A stretch of DNA of 64,000 nt from Gnetum montanum (Eukaryota; Streptophyta; Gnetopsida; Gnetales; Gnetaceae). The notes beneath the pieces were generated by a model, which saw only the letters and a list, made by a program, of their open reading frames with translations, made no database searches and was not told the DNA's origin. This document shows positions 11,991-23,401 of this stretch, piece by piece. The translations under genes were made by a program, and so were the position numbers. Where the stretch lies: contig MNCI01009412.1 in NCBI GenBank assembly GCA_015680685.1, positions 298,299 to 362,298 of the forward strand, read 5' to 3'. Positions within the stretch are counted from its first letter, which is position 1. Each line of letters starts with the position of its first letter.

Positions 11991-13880
11991 AAAGCATTAT
12001 GACCAATTGGAATTACCTAAAAAATTTGGAAAAACATCTAATCAGAGGTGAAATTAGCGTTTGTAAAAAGCTCCAAGGTGTTTATCTAAATTAGCTTAAG
12101 GAAATACTTAGCAAATTTTGAAAAAACATCTAGTTGAATGTGAAATTAGCCTATATAAAAAGCTATAAGATGTTTATCTAAGTTGGCTTAAGAAATTCCA
12201 TAAAAGCATTATTACTATCTTTTATAGCCTTCTAAAAAGCTCTAAGATGTTTATCTAAGTTGGCTTAAGAAATTCCATGAAAGCATTATTACTATCTTGT
12301 ATAGCCTTCTACTTCATAATCAAAATATTATAGCCAAAAATTTATAGCCAAGACTAAGCCTTAGTGTAAAGTATGCATAAATCTAAAAAACATGCATAAA
12401 TTTAGAAAAAAGGCATCTAAACTGAACATAAACTTAGAAAAAAGCATTGAACCTATGCATAAATTTAGAAAAAAGCATTAAAATTCAAAATATCATATAA
12501 CCATAAGCTTTTTAAAAATATTAAGGCTTTTTACTTTCTAAAAAATAGATTTAAAACATATGTTTTACATGTTAATAAGAAAAATCTACACATATCGATC
12601 ACTTCCATCCCCAAAGGGGTAATGTGCTACAACTATGTTTTCACCTTATCTACACAACCATAACCAAAAATTTATCAAAAGTTCATACAAGCTTAAATTT
12701 TAGTGATTCCACTATAGAAAGAATCTTGACATCACAATCTTTCTAGCCATAACCATTGCAAATAGAAATACATAGCTATTTTCACATAGAATATAGATGA
12801 AATTAGCAAAAATCGTAGTTGTGACCATTAAATCATTTTTGCACAGGGTTGGTAAAAAATTCTTTTGAGCTCAAACTAGAATGATTATACATCATTTGAA
12901 AGCTTAAATCAAGCCCTATGTACCTTATTAAAGAAAATTTAAAAACTTTGTCATTTATTTAGAAGAAATTTACCAATGTGGACAAAATTTTGGAAATAGA
13001 ACAAAATCCCTTTTGACATAGGCTTAATGAAAAAATTGTAAAAAATTTGTTTTAGGTCCAATCAGAGTGATTATACATCTATTGGAAATATAAATCCAAG
13101 ACTTACCCAACTATAACCAAAAAATATCCAAAAACCCTACCGTTTACTTTGAAAACATTCATGAATTTACATGAAAATCTAAAAATGGCAATGAAGCCAT
13201 AACTCAATCATTTCAAAGCCAAATTGAATAAGATAAGAGGCATTGGAAATCTTAAACATAGGGCTACAAACCCATAATATTGTATTTGAAAAACATGTAG
13301 CCATTTTCTTAGGAAAAAAATACACAACATTACTTTCTTTTTCTGTGTAAAAAGCTTAAAAACTGAAACCCAACATAACATAGCCAAAACAGATGAAACG
13401 ATCGATACCCATTAGAAAACACAAAAAACTAATGGAGTAGGATTTTGTTGAAATTTAATTTTGATAAATACATTTCCCTAGATCTTAAAAAATGATCATA
13501 CCCCCAAAATTTTAAGAAAAAGTAGGAAAACAGTAGGCTTTATTTTAAAATATTGAGTCTATTAAGACAAAAACAACAAAACAACCATGGATCCATGTGG
13601 AAACAGCCAAAATAAGAGATGGGATTTCATCATAATTTTGATTTAGTACCTCTATCAACATAGATTTGAAAAACTGGCCCCACAAGTGGTAAGAAAAATA
13701 ATAAAACTAGATTAAAAACCAAGAAAAAATAGGTAGAACTACCTACATTGGAGTAGTGACAGATGAGGCTAGGATGGAGATAGGCCTAGGTAATTTTGAT
13801 AGCTCCCTATCATGGTCATCTACCTTTTAGATCATCAAAGTCTAGCTTTTTCCTCCACATTGTTTTGGCACCATGGTAGG
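11991..13880. other. AT-rich spacer of element A
   Basis: No coding signal on either strand. Similar in style to 24700-26100 of element B at the same relative place. Contains a short tandem duplication (12074-12312) and A-rich motifs such as GCATAAATTTAGAAAAAAG repeated near 12395-12480. Confidence 0.6.
12048..12312. repeat. Three tandem copies, 77-95 bp period
   Basis: The two right copies start at 12157 and 12234 (period 77 bp), sharing GATGTTTATCTAAGTTGGCT and AGCATTATTACTATCTT. A more diverged copy starts near 12074, about 83 bp earlier. The last two are nearly identical, so this expansion is recent relative to the element. Confidence 0.8.
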
Positions 13881-14139
13881 CCCAATGATAGGAGAGTTTG
13901 AAGATGAGAAGGATGGAGGTTCAACACTATGTGGAAGAAAGTTGGAAGGCTTCCACACTGAGAATGGATTACTTATACCATAAAAATCTCTCTCATAGCT
14001 CTCCTACAATGTGTAGTGTCCAAGAATGTGAATTATGATAAAAAAACATACATAGTTTAGCATTAAAAACTACATCTCCTAAATGTCCACCGCTAAACCC
14101 TAGATGCTAATTTAGTTCACCATAGCTCCAACTGCATTG

Positions 14140-17100
14140 AAGTGTAAAGGGGGGAAACTTTCTTCAATGTTGAGATTGGTGGAAAATAGCTTCACTTTTC
14201 AAATTTTAAAAGTTTTGGATTATGGGTCCTATCATACGCCTTCCCTCGTATACAAAAAACTACAACAGTAAGTTTTGGTCAGTTTTGAAAATAAAAAAAA
14301 TGTTCCAACCTTAACTCCCATGCATCCATGTTGGGGATAGCATGCCTAGCATGGATACATGCCTCCCATTTCACAAAATCATTAAAACATAGCTATTTAC
14401 CATTTTTAGTAACTTGAACCTACCTTTTTCAACCCTAGGATCCCATAAAGGGGGTGAAACACTATCAAAATGGAGCAAATTGGGGTTCCAAGTTGGGGCA
14501 AAACTTCCCAGTTTGGAAAAAAAAGGGGATTGCATTCATTCTTATCCTGCAGCACCCATCTAGCCTATGTTTGATCCTAAAGTGGGCCCCACATCGCCTA
14601 GAATCCCTCCAAGCATCCCCAACTATCCTAGAACCTCACCAAACCTAGTCAAAACCTTGGGATTTGGTGTTTCCACATTAGGGGAGACTTCATCCATGTT
14701 GATAATCTCATTCCTAATGTGGAGAAAAGGGGAAAGCCTAAATCAACTACCTAGTAGCCATTTGTCAAAGCCTGGTAATCCTTATACCCTATTGAAATCC
14801 TTTAGAGCTTCCAAAAGCCCTAATAGGGGTCAAATATGACACAAAAATTCATCCCCATCTCATCCATGTTGGGGCCTCCATGTCCAACATGGATAGAAAG
14901 GGGGAAACTACATGAGGCACTTAGGAGCCTCCAAACTACTAGATCTTTGCACCTAGTGTTGACCTTCGACACTGGCAAACCCAAAGGCTGACATGCATGG
15001 TTGATTAATCGTCAAACTGGTCTACATATAAATTTCTTAGTTCTTCCATGTTGAGGGAGATCCCTTCTACAATTCCTAGTGTGGAAACTCAAGTTGATGA
15101 ATCTAAATAGGTCCAAGAAGAAGAAACAATCTCAAAATGCCTTGTGCCTAACACTAGAACCTTCACATCCTTTTCAAATTCTAATAGAATGCAAAAAATC
15201 AACCTACTAAGGTTCTTACATGCTAAGGAGAATCTTTTCCATGCTGGACATTCTATTCCTAGTGTGGATAGAAGAAGGAACACCAAAACTATTAAAGTTT
15301 GCAAGCAGTTTAACTTCCAAAAGCAACCCAAACATTTCAAAACTCACTAGACTTCCAAAAGTCATCTAAAATGACCAAAAATACCTCCTCTTGGTTCTCC
15401 ATACTAATGGAATCCTATCCATGATAAGCCTCCCACCCTCAGTGTGGATGGAGGGGGAAATTTTGAAAACCCTCTCATAGCCTTCAGAATGACCATATTT
15501 TAACTTTAGACATTGATAGGCAATGCTAGTAACCCTATAGACACTCATGCATAGTTAAAATTGACCGAACATAGCCAAAAAAACACTTCCTCCCTAATAT
15601 TCCATCTTGAGCATGGATGCCCCAACATGGAAAAAAGGTGAAAAGCTTAAACATTTCCTAATAACCTATGGAATGACCAAATTTTGACATTGGGTATCAA
15701 TAATTGACACTAGCTACCTTAGAAGCTTGCATGCTTAGCCAGAAATGATGGAAAATGGAAAAAAACCCTAGTTCATCCATGCTAAGAACCACCTCTTCTA
15801 TGCTACCAAATGTGGAAGAAAATGGAAAACTTTAGGGAAACTCCAAAATAGCCTCTAGAGACCTTGACTGAACATCAGAATGCCCTATGTATGTCCTAGA
15901 ATCTTATTTGCACATCCTAAGATCCTCAAGTCAATCAAAATTAACCATGAATAGCTAGAAAGCCTTTTTCCCCAATCTTCCACATTGAGCATGGAAAACC
16001 CCAACATTTAAAAATAGAGGAAACTTCAAAAATCACAACATAACCATTAAAATAATTAGGCTTTGACAATTAACATTAGCAACCTTGAAGATCTACATGC
16101 ATTACCAGAAGTAATACAAAATGATAAAAAGTTATTTTCCCCTCATTTTCAATGTTTTACATACTATTCCTAGCTTGGAAAAAGAAGGTAAACTCAAAAA
16201 CCATCAAGAAAACCTTCAAAATAGCCAAAAATGAGCTCAAATCCTAGTCCTTAACCTCAATAACCTTGGACACACACATGCATGATTGATTGAGGCCAAA
16301 ACTAATCTAGATCTAAGATTTATGACTCTTCTATGTTGGAGATCTCCTCCTCTACATTTTCTAGTGTGGAAAATGAGGGGGAGACTCATTTGAAGCTCCT
16401 AAAAACCCTTAGAATAACATCAAATGAGCATACATGCATTCTAGAACCTTGTATCCACCTTTTAAAGCATTCAAACCTCAGAATATTAATCCCATATGGC
16501 CAAAAAATGGTTTCCCATAGTCTTCCATGCTAAGCTCCATACCCCTAGCATGGAAAAGGGGGAAAATCTCAAAATCCACTTGAAAGTACACAAAACTACA
16601 AAATTTTGACATGGGGACATAGCCCTTGGCCCTAGCAACTTTGGAAGTTAACATGCACAGTTGATTATGATTCAAATTAGTGTAGATATGGGATTCTTAC
16701 TTCATTCATGCTAGAGGAGGCCCCTTCCATGCTAGGTAGCATGGAAATAAGAGGGGAAAGCTTCTTTTCCACTATTGGTAACAAGATGACACTCCTAAAA
16801 GCCAAAGATCTACATTGGAGAAGCCTAGGACCTCATAGCCCTGAGATTTGGCTTTTTTTGATTTATTTAGATCTCAAAAACTAATTCCCCCTAATCTTCC
16901 ATGCTGGAGAAATTACTCCAACATGGAAATAAGGGGGGATATCTTATATGCCATTAAACAACCTTCAAACACACCTAGAATAAGCCAAAAACTTGGCGAA
17001 TCATGATACATATCCCTAAGGATCTAGAAACCTACTCAACATGCTCTTAAACCACTCTAGATTTATGGATTAACTGTTCCCCATTCTTCCACACTGGAGA

Positions 17101-17520
17101 TACTATGCTTAGGATGGAAAAAGGAGGGGAAGTTATTTCAACATGTTTTAAGACTTAAAATGAACTCAAACTACCTAAGAATGAAGCTAGAGGATGCATA
17201 ACTTCTAGATCTAGGTTCTGGCTACTTGTTTGACCTTCTTTGACACTATTTTGACTAATTTTTTGGTTTTTCACACTGAGGCCCCTTTCTTCCACAATGG
17301 ATAGCATGGAAATAAGGGGGGAAGGCTCTGCAACCTGATTTTTAACCTTTACAGACCTCTAGAGTGCCTAATTTTGAGCATTTGATCTTGAGCTACCTTG
17401 GGAAGGTCTTGGAACATATTTTTCTTGGTTTTCACATTAAGGGTCCTTACTTCCATGCTGAGTTAAGCATGGAAGCCTCAAAACACTTCATTTTGGGGTC
17501 CAAATAGCCCAAAAATAGCC
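14140..17520 (+). repeat. Degenerate tandem array, about 18 units of about 184 bp (element A)
   Basis: Each unit has a landmark of the form TCCATGCTGAG...CCTAGCATGGAAA...GGGGGAAA. Landmarks lie near 14330, 14510, 14695, 14865, 15047, 15237, 15410, 15600, 15783, 15975, 16150, 16333, 16525, 16712, 16900, 17088, 17275 and 17455, an average spacing of about 184 bp. Units are strongly diverged. Between landmarks runs a looser shared text (CTCAAAAACC, ACCTTGGAA, ACATGCATG). No coding role is evident. The GCATGGAA motif also marks this element's LTRs. Confidence 0.75.
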
Positions 17521-18149
17521 CTAACTGAGGCTCAAACTCATCTAATAGCCTTGTAGCCTCAAAACATGGCCCACTAAGGGCTAAAATTGTCAAAACTTAA
17601 CCATTTTTTGGACCTATATTAGCCAAATTATACCATATATAGCCTATTTTTCTTGATTTTTTCCATATTACATAGTGGTTTGGTTTGTTTTTGGGCTTTT
17701 GTTGAATTTTTGACCTTGTTGACCTTCTATGGCCTTTATATAGCCTTATGTGTTCTTTATTTACCTTATTATAGCTTTATTTGCCTTTTTTTGGATTTTG
17801 AATGGTATCAACTAGTGGGTTTGACCTTCCTTGACCACCATTTAACACCATGCAACCATGGCCTGTTAAGGCCTTAAACTAGCACCATAGTCTACAAAGA
17901 CTCTAAATTGGCATCATGGCCACTAAGGCCTAAACTTGGTAAAATTGTGACCTTTGTTGATCATTTGTAGTCATATTTATTATGTTTCCCCTTGTTTGAC
18001 CTTTATTTGACTTTTGTCTATCCTATATGGTACTTTTTTGAATTTTTCCTATCTCACTGATGATCTTGGATGGCCTTGATTGCATTATATTTGCATGTGT
18101 TTGTATAATTTTATAGCATTTTAGCATTATTTGTTCTTTTGTTTCCTAG
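17521..18149 (+). other. T-rich spacer before reverse transcriptase
   Basis: Contains GGCC / TTAAACTAGCA repeats at about 17840-17940, then a T-rich tail ending in a splice-acceptor-like sequence. Homologous to 37481-38116 of element B (shared TTTTAGCATTATTT just upstream of the acceptor). Confidence 0.6.
18130..18149 (+). promoter_or_regulatory. Putative 3' splice acceptor before RT, element A
   Basis: Pyrimidine run ending TTTGTTTCCTAG. The element B equivalent ends TTTTTACCTAG at 38116. Immediately after it the frames of A and B align in the same phase (MSLNMILVDI against VFLNVLLVDM), while upstream there is no open frame. Consistent with an intron separating protease from RT, as described for Ogre elements. 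Confidence 0.55.
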
Positions 18150-19330
18150 ATGTCACTTAATATGATTTTGGTTGACATTTAGGATCAAAGTATGAGTAAC
18201 TCGGAGCGAATCTGCTTGCCTTTGTATCTACATGGACCTCACGGTGATGTTAAATGGTGTATCAACCTTGATTGCCTAGATCTTGAGCTTGAGAATCTCA
18301 TAGACCACATAGCCTCAATAGATAAACCTTTAGAATGACCTGAAAACCTAGTTAAAACCATTGACCTAGAGGCAAGGGACATAAGCAAAGACTTTGTAGT
18401 TGAGGTTCTATCACAATGCACAATGGTGAGGAGAAAATCCTTAAACTAAGTTCCTCACTAGAACCTCAATATGCTCAAGACATTACCAAGGTCCTACAAA
18501 GCAACATTAAGGCCTTTGCCTAGTTATATGAAGACATGCTAGGCCTAGACCCACATTTAGTTCAACACAACATCATAATACAACCTAGCATTAGACTAGT
18601 TAAGCAAAGAGTGTGCAAAAGTAGATCTGATTTGCCCTTGGTAGTTTTTGATAAGATCTCAAGGCTCTACCAAGCTAGTTTCATTAACGTTTTTGATTAG
18701 GTAGAATGAATGTGCAACATAGTGGTAGTCCCTAAGAAAATAGAAATATCTATATTTGCATTAATTTCTAAGACCTAAATAAAGTAACTATCAAGGATGG
18801 CTTTCTTTGCCTAGTATTGATCAACTTATTAATATTATAGCTAGACATGCCTTTTTGTCCTTTATGGATAGATTCTCAGGATATAACTAAATTAAGATCA
18901 ACCCAAAGCACCAACTTAGCATGACCTTTATGACCCCATGGGGTGCCTCTTGCTATACTATGATGTCATTTGGTCTTAAGAACACCAAAGTGACCTATCA
19001 ACATCCCATAACCTATATATTCAGCAATTACATGTTAGGTTTACTTAATGATTATGTAGATGATATAGCTATTAAGTCCAAAATATCCAATGACCATGCT
19101 ACTGACCTAGACCTTGTGCTCAAACAATGTCTCGAATGAGAGCATAGGCTCAATCCTAAGAAGTGTGTCTTCAGTGTTAAGATTGGTAAGATGCTTAGCT
19201 TTGTAGTATCTAAAGTAAGGATTTGTGTCAATCCTAATAAGGTTAATGTCATATGTAAATTATGAATGCCTACCAACCTTAAAGATATTTGGGGATTACA
19301 AGGAAGATTATAGTTTATTCATTTATCGCT
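18150..19330 (+). pseudogene. pol: Reverse transcriptase of element A (broken)
   Basis: RNA-directed DNA polymerase domain, following an N-terminal extension (LYLHGPHGDVKWCINLD). Recognisable pieces are the VVVPKK region near 18725, the FSFMDRFSGYN motif near 18860-18890, LSMTFMTPWG and MMSFGLKN near 18920-18985, and the catalytic YVDD at 19053-19064, which is intact. Downstream LNPKKCVFSV is the conserved thumb-side motif. Frameshifts around 18760-18840 and several stops make it non-functional. Confidence 0.85.
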
Positions 19331-19860
19331 AGGCTTACAGATAATTTAGAATCCATGCAACACTTGCTTAAGAAAGGAGTTCACTATGAGTGGATGGCTC
19401 AATGCCAAGAGGTCTTTGAAAACCTTAAAAAAGAATTGATACAACTACTGATAGTCTATCCTCCAAAAGAGGGTAATCTACTTTACATCTACCTTTCCAT
19501 CTTTGATATGTCCATTCCCTCTCTACTCTATTAGAAATGTGATGATGAAGGTAAAATGCTAGTGTACTACCTTAGCCATGAGTTAGTTGCCCATGATACC
19601 TAATACATTGAAGTGAAGAAGTATTGTCTAGTGCTAGTGTTCTCTTTGAAGAAGTGGAGACACTACCTATTCAGAAGCCAAGTCAATGGCATTTGTAGGG
19701 ACAACATACTTAGAGCCATAATGACCAACATTTATGAAGGTAGCCATATAGCCCAATGGAAATCCATAAATATGGAGTTTGAACTTCATTATATCTTTTA
19801 ATCCTCAACAAATAATCAAGTTATAGTTATACATCTTACAGTTTCACCCATCTTAGCCAT
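19331..19860 (+). pseudogene. pol: RNase H (gypsy type) of element A (broken)
   Basis: Follows RT in the usual order. Pieces: LLKKGVHYEWMAQCQEVFEN (connection), PPKEGNLLYIYLSIFD (the first catalytic block, where plant elements have YL-x-x-S/D), a degraded YYLSHEL near 19570, and KKWRHYLFRSQVNGI near 19650. Stops separate the pieces. Canonical catalytic residues are mostly not preserved. Confidence 0.7.
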
Positions 19861-20230
19861 AGATCCTGAATTCCTTAATGAATACATTAACACAATTAGC
19901 CAAGTGCCTGAGGGTTATGAGGAAATTATGCACTTTGATGGAGCTTCAACTACCCATTTGGCTAGTGTCACTACCATCATAACATTCCCTTCTAGTGAGA
20001 TTTTATCCTTCACCTATTATCTTGGGTTTCTATGTACCAACAACATAGCAAAGTACAAGGGTTTAATTAGAGGGATGATAGTAGCTTGTGACCTAGGAAT
20101 TAGATGTTTCTTGATCAAAGGAGATTCAAAACTTCTGGTTAACCAAGTAACTAAAGTATATCCATGTAAAGCTAAACATTTACAACCTTAATATCATCTA
20201 GGAAAGGGATTATTTCAATAATTCATAGAT
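19861..20230 (+). pseudogene. pol: Second, archaeal-type RNase H of element A
   Basis: An additional RNase H characteristic of the Tat clade. MHFDGAS (first catalytic aspartate) is near 19930, CTNNIAKYKGLIRG corresponds to NNxAEYxAL with the catalytic glutamate changed to lysine, and KGDSKLLVNQV near 20120 retains the GDS aspartate. The open stretch 19904-20191 is unbroken. This domain in both A and B is the main ground for assigning them to Tat. Confidence 0.75.
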
Positions 20231-20429
20231 ATTGATGTCCAACACATACTCCAAAATGAGAATTACATAGCCTATGTAATTGCAACGTTAGCCCTTAGTG
20301 TGATGCTAGATGTGTTTATTAAGTTTTCCACCTTAACTATGGATTGTGCTACTCCCATCACATAGAACACTACAAATACCTTTGTGGTTGTTGTTCATAC
20401 TACTCCTTCCAAGGAGTGATATGACAATA

Positions 20430-21660
20430 TCAAATTTTATGTTATGCATGGTGAATTCTCACAAGGCTTGACTACTACTCAAAAAAATGTTGTACATAAG
20501 CGATTGAAGCATAATGTCATTGTAGGTGATAACACATTATGTCGACAATCCTATGATGACATACTTCTAAAGTGCTTAGGTAAAATCAAAGCTAGAATAG
20601 TCTTAGAGGAGGTTCATGAGGACGTCTGGGGAGGACATATAGCATTGAGAGCTATGGTGGCTAAAATTAGATGGTTAGGCTATTATTGGCCCCATATGAA
20701 AAATGACTACCTGTAAAAGGTTAAGCGGTGTGACACATACCAATGATATAGCAACCTTATACATGTATCACCAACTAAGTTGCATATCACTGAAATAACT
20801 TGGTCATTTCAATTATGGGGGTTGGATATCATTGGACCTATAATGCCTAAGTTTTATGTAGGGCATAGCTTCATTATCATCACAATAAAATACTTTACAA
20901 AGTGAGTTGAGGCTATTCTCCTTAGGAAGACCACATCCAAGTAAGTCTACAAATTTATCCTAGATAACATTATAGCCTGTTTTACAATAACCATCATCAT
21001 AGTTAAAGATAATGGACCATAATTTAGTAGCCAATAAACAAAAATATTTCTATCATGACCTATGCATTAAGCATTCTTTCTTGTCATCTTATTACACTTA
21101 AATCAATGGACAAGCAGAAGCAAGTAAGAAGACCATCATCAACTTACTCAAAAAGATGCTCAATAATAGCAAGCACAAATGGCATGAGAGGCTTGTCCAT
21201 GCACTATGGACATATAGAACAACCTATTGCATGGTAACTAGTATGATCCCTTATAGTCTAGTTTATGGTTCTAAAGTTGTTTTACCTCTTTAATTATAGG
21301 TGTCATTGCTCCAAGTAGCCTTTAGTAACTTCATCAATGATGATCAAAATAAGGAGTTGTGGACAGTAGCCTTGGACTTGGTGGGGGAGCAATGTATGCA
21401 AGTGATTGCTGATATAAAATACTATCAAGAGAGGTAGAAGTAGTAGCATCACCATCACTTGACCATGCACAAGATCAAAGAAGATGACTTGGTCCTCAAA
21501 GCCATTTTTGAGCATATGAAAAACTTCTTAGCCAACTGGCAAGGATCCTTCCTTATCACTAGATCCTATGGTAATGGTGCATTCAAAATAATTGACATGG
21601 ATGGAAATGAGTTGGCCAATCTGGTCAATTATTCCTATCCAAATCCATACTATATGTAGC
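20430..21660 (+). pseudogene. pol: Integrase of element A (broken)
   Basis: Zinc-binding region with VHEDVWGGH (20610-20640) and a damaged C-x-x-C (CDTYQ). Catalytic core: WGLDIIGP near 20820 keeps the first aspartate, KDNGP near 21008 the second, and NGQAEASKK near 21105 the glutamate. Then YRTTY, YSLVYGSKVVLPL and, after stops, a C-terminal segment KIKEDDLVLKAIF...NWQGSFLI...MDGNEL, typical of plant gypsy integrase tails. At least five stops or frame breaks. The frame ends at 21659. Confidence 0.8.
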
Positions 21661-21908
21661 TGAAAATCATCAACAAGAAATCCTACATTCAAAGGTCTAC
21701 TACAACCTTAAACTAGCAATATGGCCTGCTAGAGCCTTGATCTAGTATCGTGGGCCACCACAACCTTAAACTAGCAACTTTAGTCACCTAGATATCCTGA
21801 TTCTCATGTGGCCTAAATGCATTGTAGCATTATAATATGTAGTGGTATTTTGTATTCTTTGTTAAGACCTCTTGGGTCAATTTCTAGACGTGACCAAAGA
21901 GGGGCCAT
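21661..21908 (+). other. Pre-LTR region and polypurine tract of element A
   Basis: Short non-coding gap with another GGCC / CCTTAAACTAGCA repeat set (21705-21780). The purine-rich GACCAAAGAGGGGCCAT at 21892-21908 directly precedes the 3' LTR and is the likely plus-strand primer. Element B has ACAAAGAGGAACTAA in the same place. Confidence 0.7.
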
Positions 21909-23401
21909 TGAAACACCAAAAACATTTGCATGTTATAGTTCATTTTTGACATGTAGTTTTTACCCCATGAAACTCGAGGTAAAAATTCATTGTAAATGTA
22001 AAGATTATAATCCACATTGGGCAATTTCACATACTTTATACTTTTGGAACTGAAAAATACCTCATGAGTGGTCAAAACCTCATTCCCCAAGTGAAAAAAG
22101 TCACCTAGTGTCTATATTTTGGCTTGGAAATGTCAAAAATGCCTTTTGGAATGTCAAAAATGAAAATTTAGTGGGTTTTATGGAGGGTATACATTTTTCT
22201 ATGCTGGAAACACTTGTAGGGAGGTAGATCTCACCTATCCCTAGCATGAAGAGATGAGGAGTTTCCCCTTAGCTTGGAAACTTTCCCCCTCTTCCTCGGA
22301 AAGGAAGGCTATATGCTCAACTTGGAAGCCTTCCCCCATTAGCTTGGAAGTTCTCCCCTACCCCTAGCATGGAAATTGTATTCCCCTAATGTGGAAGCCA
22401 CAAAAGCTAAATTTCAATACTTCATGCATTCCAATGTTGGCCAGCCACTTCAGCAAGCATGGCAGAGAGCTCAATGTGAAAGGTGTACCCATATTACTAT
22501 TTATAGTAAATGTAATGGCCATGGGGGAAAGGAAATTACTATGTATGATAGCCCCACAATTTTGGATACCCATCTTAGCTGAACTATGCAGAAATTTGCA
22601 ACAATTTTTCAGGAATTTTTTAGTCCCATTCATTTCCTAAGACCTATAAAAACTACCATTTAAAGGTTCCATAATATTTAGATAGTTTAGTAATTTTTTT
22701 GACATGGTTCAACAACTCTTGGAATACATACACTTTTGCACACAAATGGTTCATAGTTCTACACTTGGGCATTCTCAAGCACTCAAGAGTTTTCACAAGT
22801 TTCCACACTTGTATTCTCTTTAACGTAGCATGGAAACCTTATGACCTTCTAACCACCTTTTGAGATTTGTGAATTTTCAAGCTTCACACTACACTCCTAG
22901 TATTTCCAACTCCCAACATAGAGCATTTAGGTAGCTTAGATTTTTACACTTCTCAACCCCCACCATAGTAAACATTGCAGATATGAGATTGTAGCACAAG
23001 AGGTTCAATAACATTAGGAGTGGCAGGACATCCAAATCATGGAGTTGATAGCATTGACTTCAATGAACCCTGAACCAACCTGCTACTCATTTAGGCACCA
23101 TTTGTACACATTTCTCTAACTTATTATTTATTTTTTCTCAATAATGTTTTAAGTTTTGGGTTTTATGTGCAAGATATATTTGTTTATTTTCTATTTATTA
23201 TTTACATCTATTACCAATTTTTACATTCCATTTTATTATACTATGCTGCAAATCCCCCAAGTCCCTAGTTGATCTACTAGACCAACCAGGGTACCTTGGA
23301 TTCCACATGATCATGGAGGCCTTGGGGATCCGAGGTTGAGGACTACTATGCACTATATCCATCAATCTTCATTCTAGTGATTGACTTTTCTAGTCGCAAC
23401 A
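21909..23401 (+). repeat. 3' LTR of element A
   Basis: Starts TGAAACACCA, ends GTCGCAACA. About 100 bp shorter than the 5' copy because of small deletions. Carries the same TAGCTTGGAAG / GCATGGAAA motif cluster at 22240-22400. Confidence 0.85.

Larger units (their letters stand above)
1393..23401 (+). mobile_element. Element A: full-length Tat-like LTR retrotransposon, about 22 kb
   Basis: Two related LTRs (1393-2990 and 21909-23401) bracket gag, protease, a 10.5-kb non-collinear block, reverse transcriptase, RNase H, archaeal-type RNase H and integrase, all read on the plus strand. A purine tract lies just before the 3' LTR. The second RNase H places it in the Tat clade. All domains carry stops or frameshifts, so it cannot encode its own proteins. 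The LTRs differ visibly by many substitutions and small indels, so the insertion is old. It sits inside the antisense gene of element B. Confidence 0.85.

Noticed and set aside
14140-17520. 184-bp array as a degenerate repeat-protein gene (for example PPR or LRR)
   Set aside because: The period is not a steady multiple of three, no frame stays open, and unit identity is nucleotide-type with indels.
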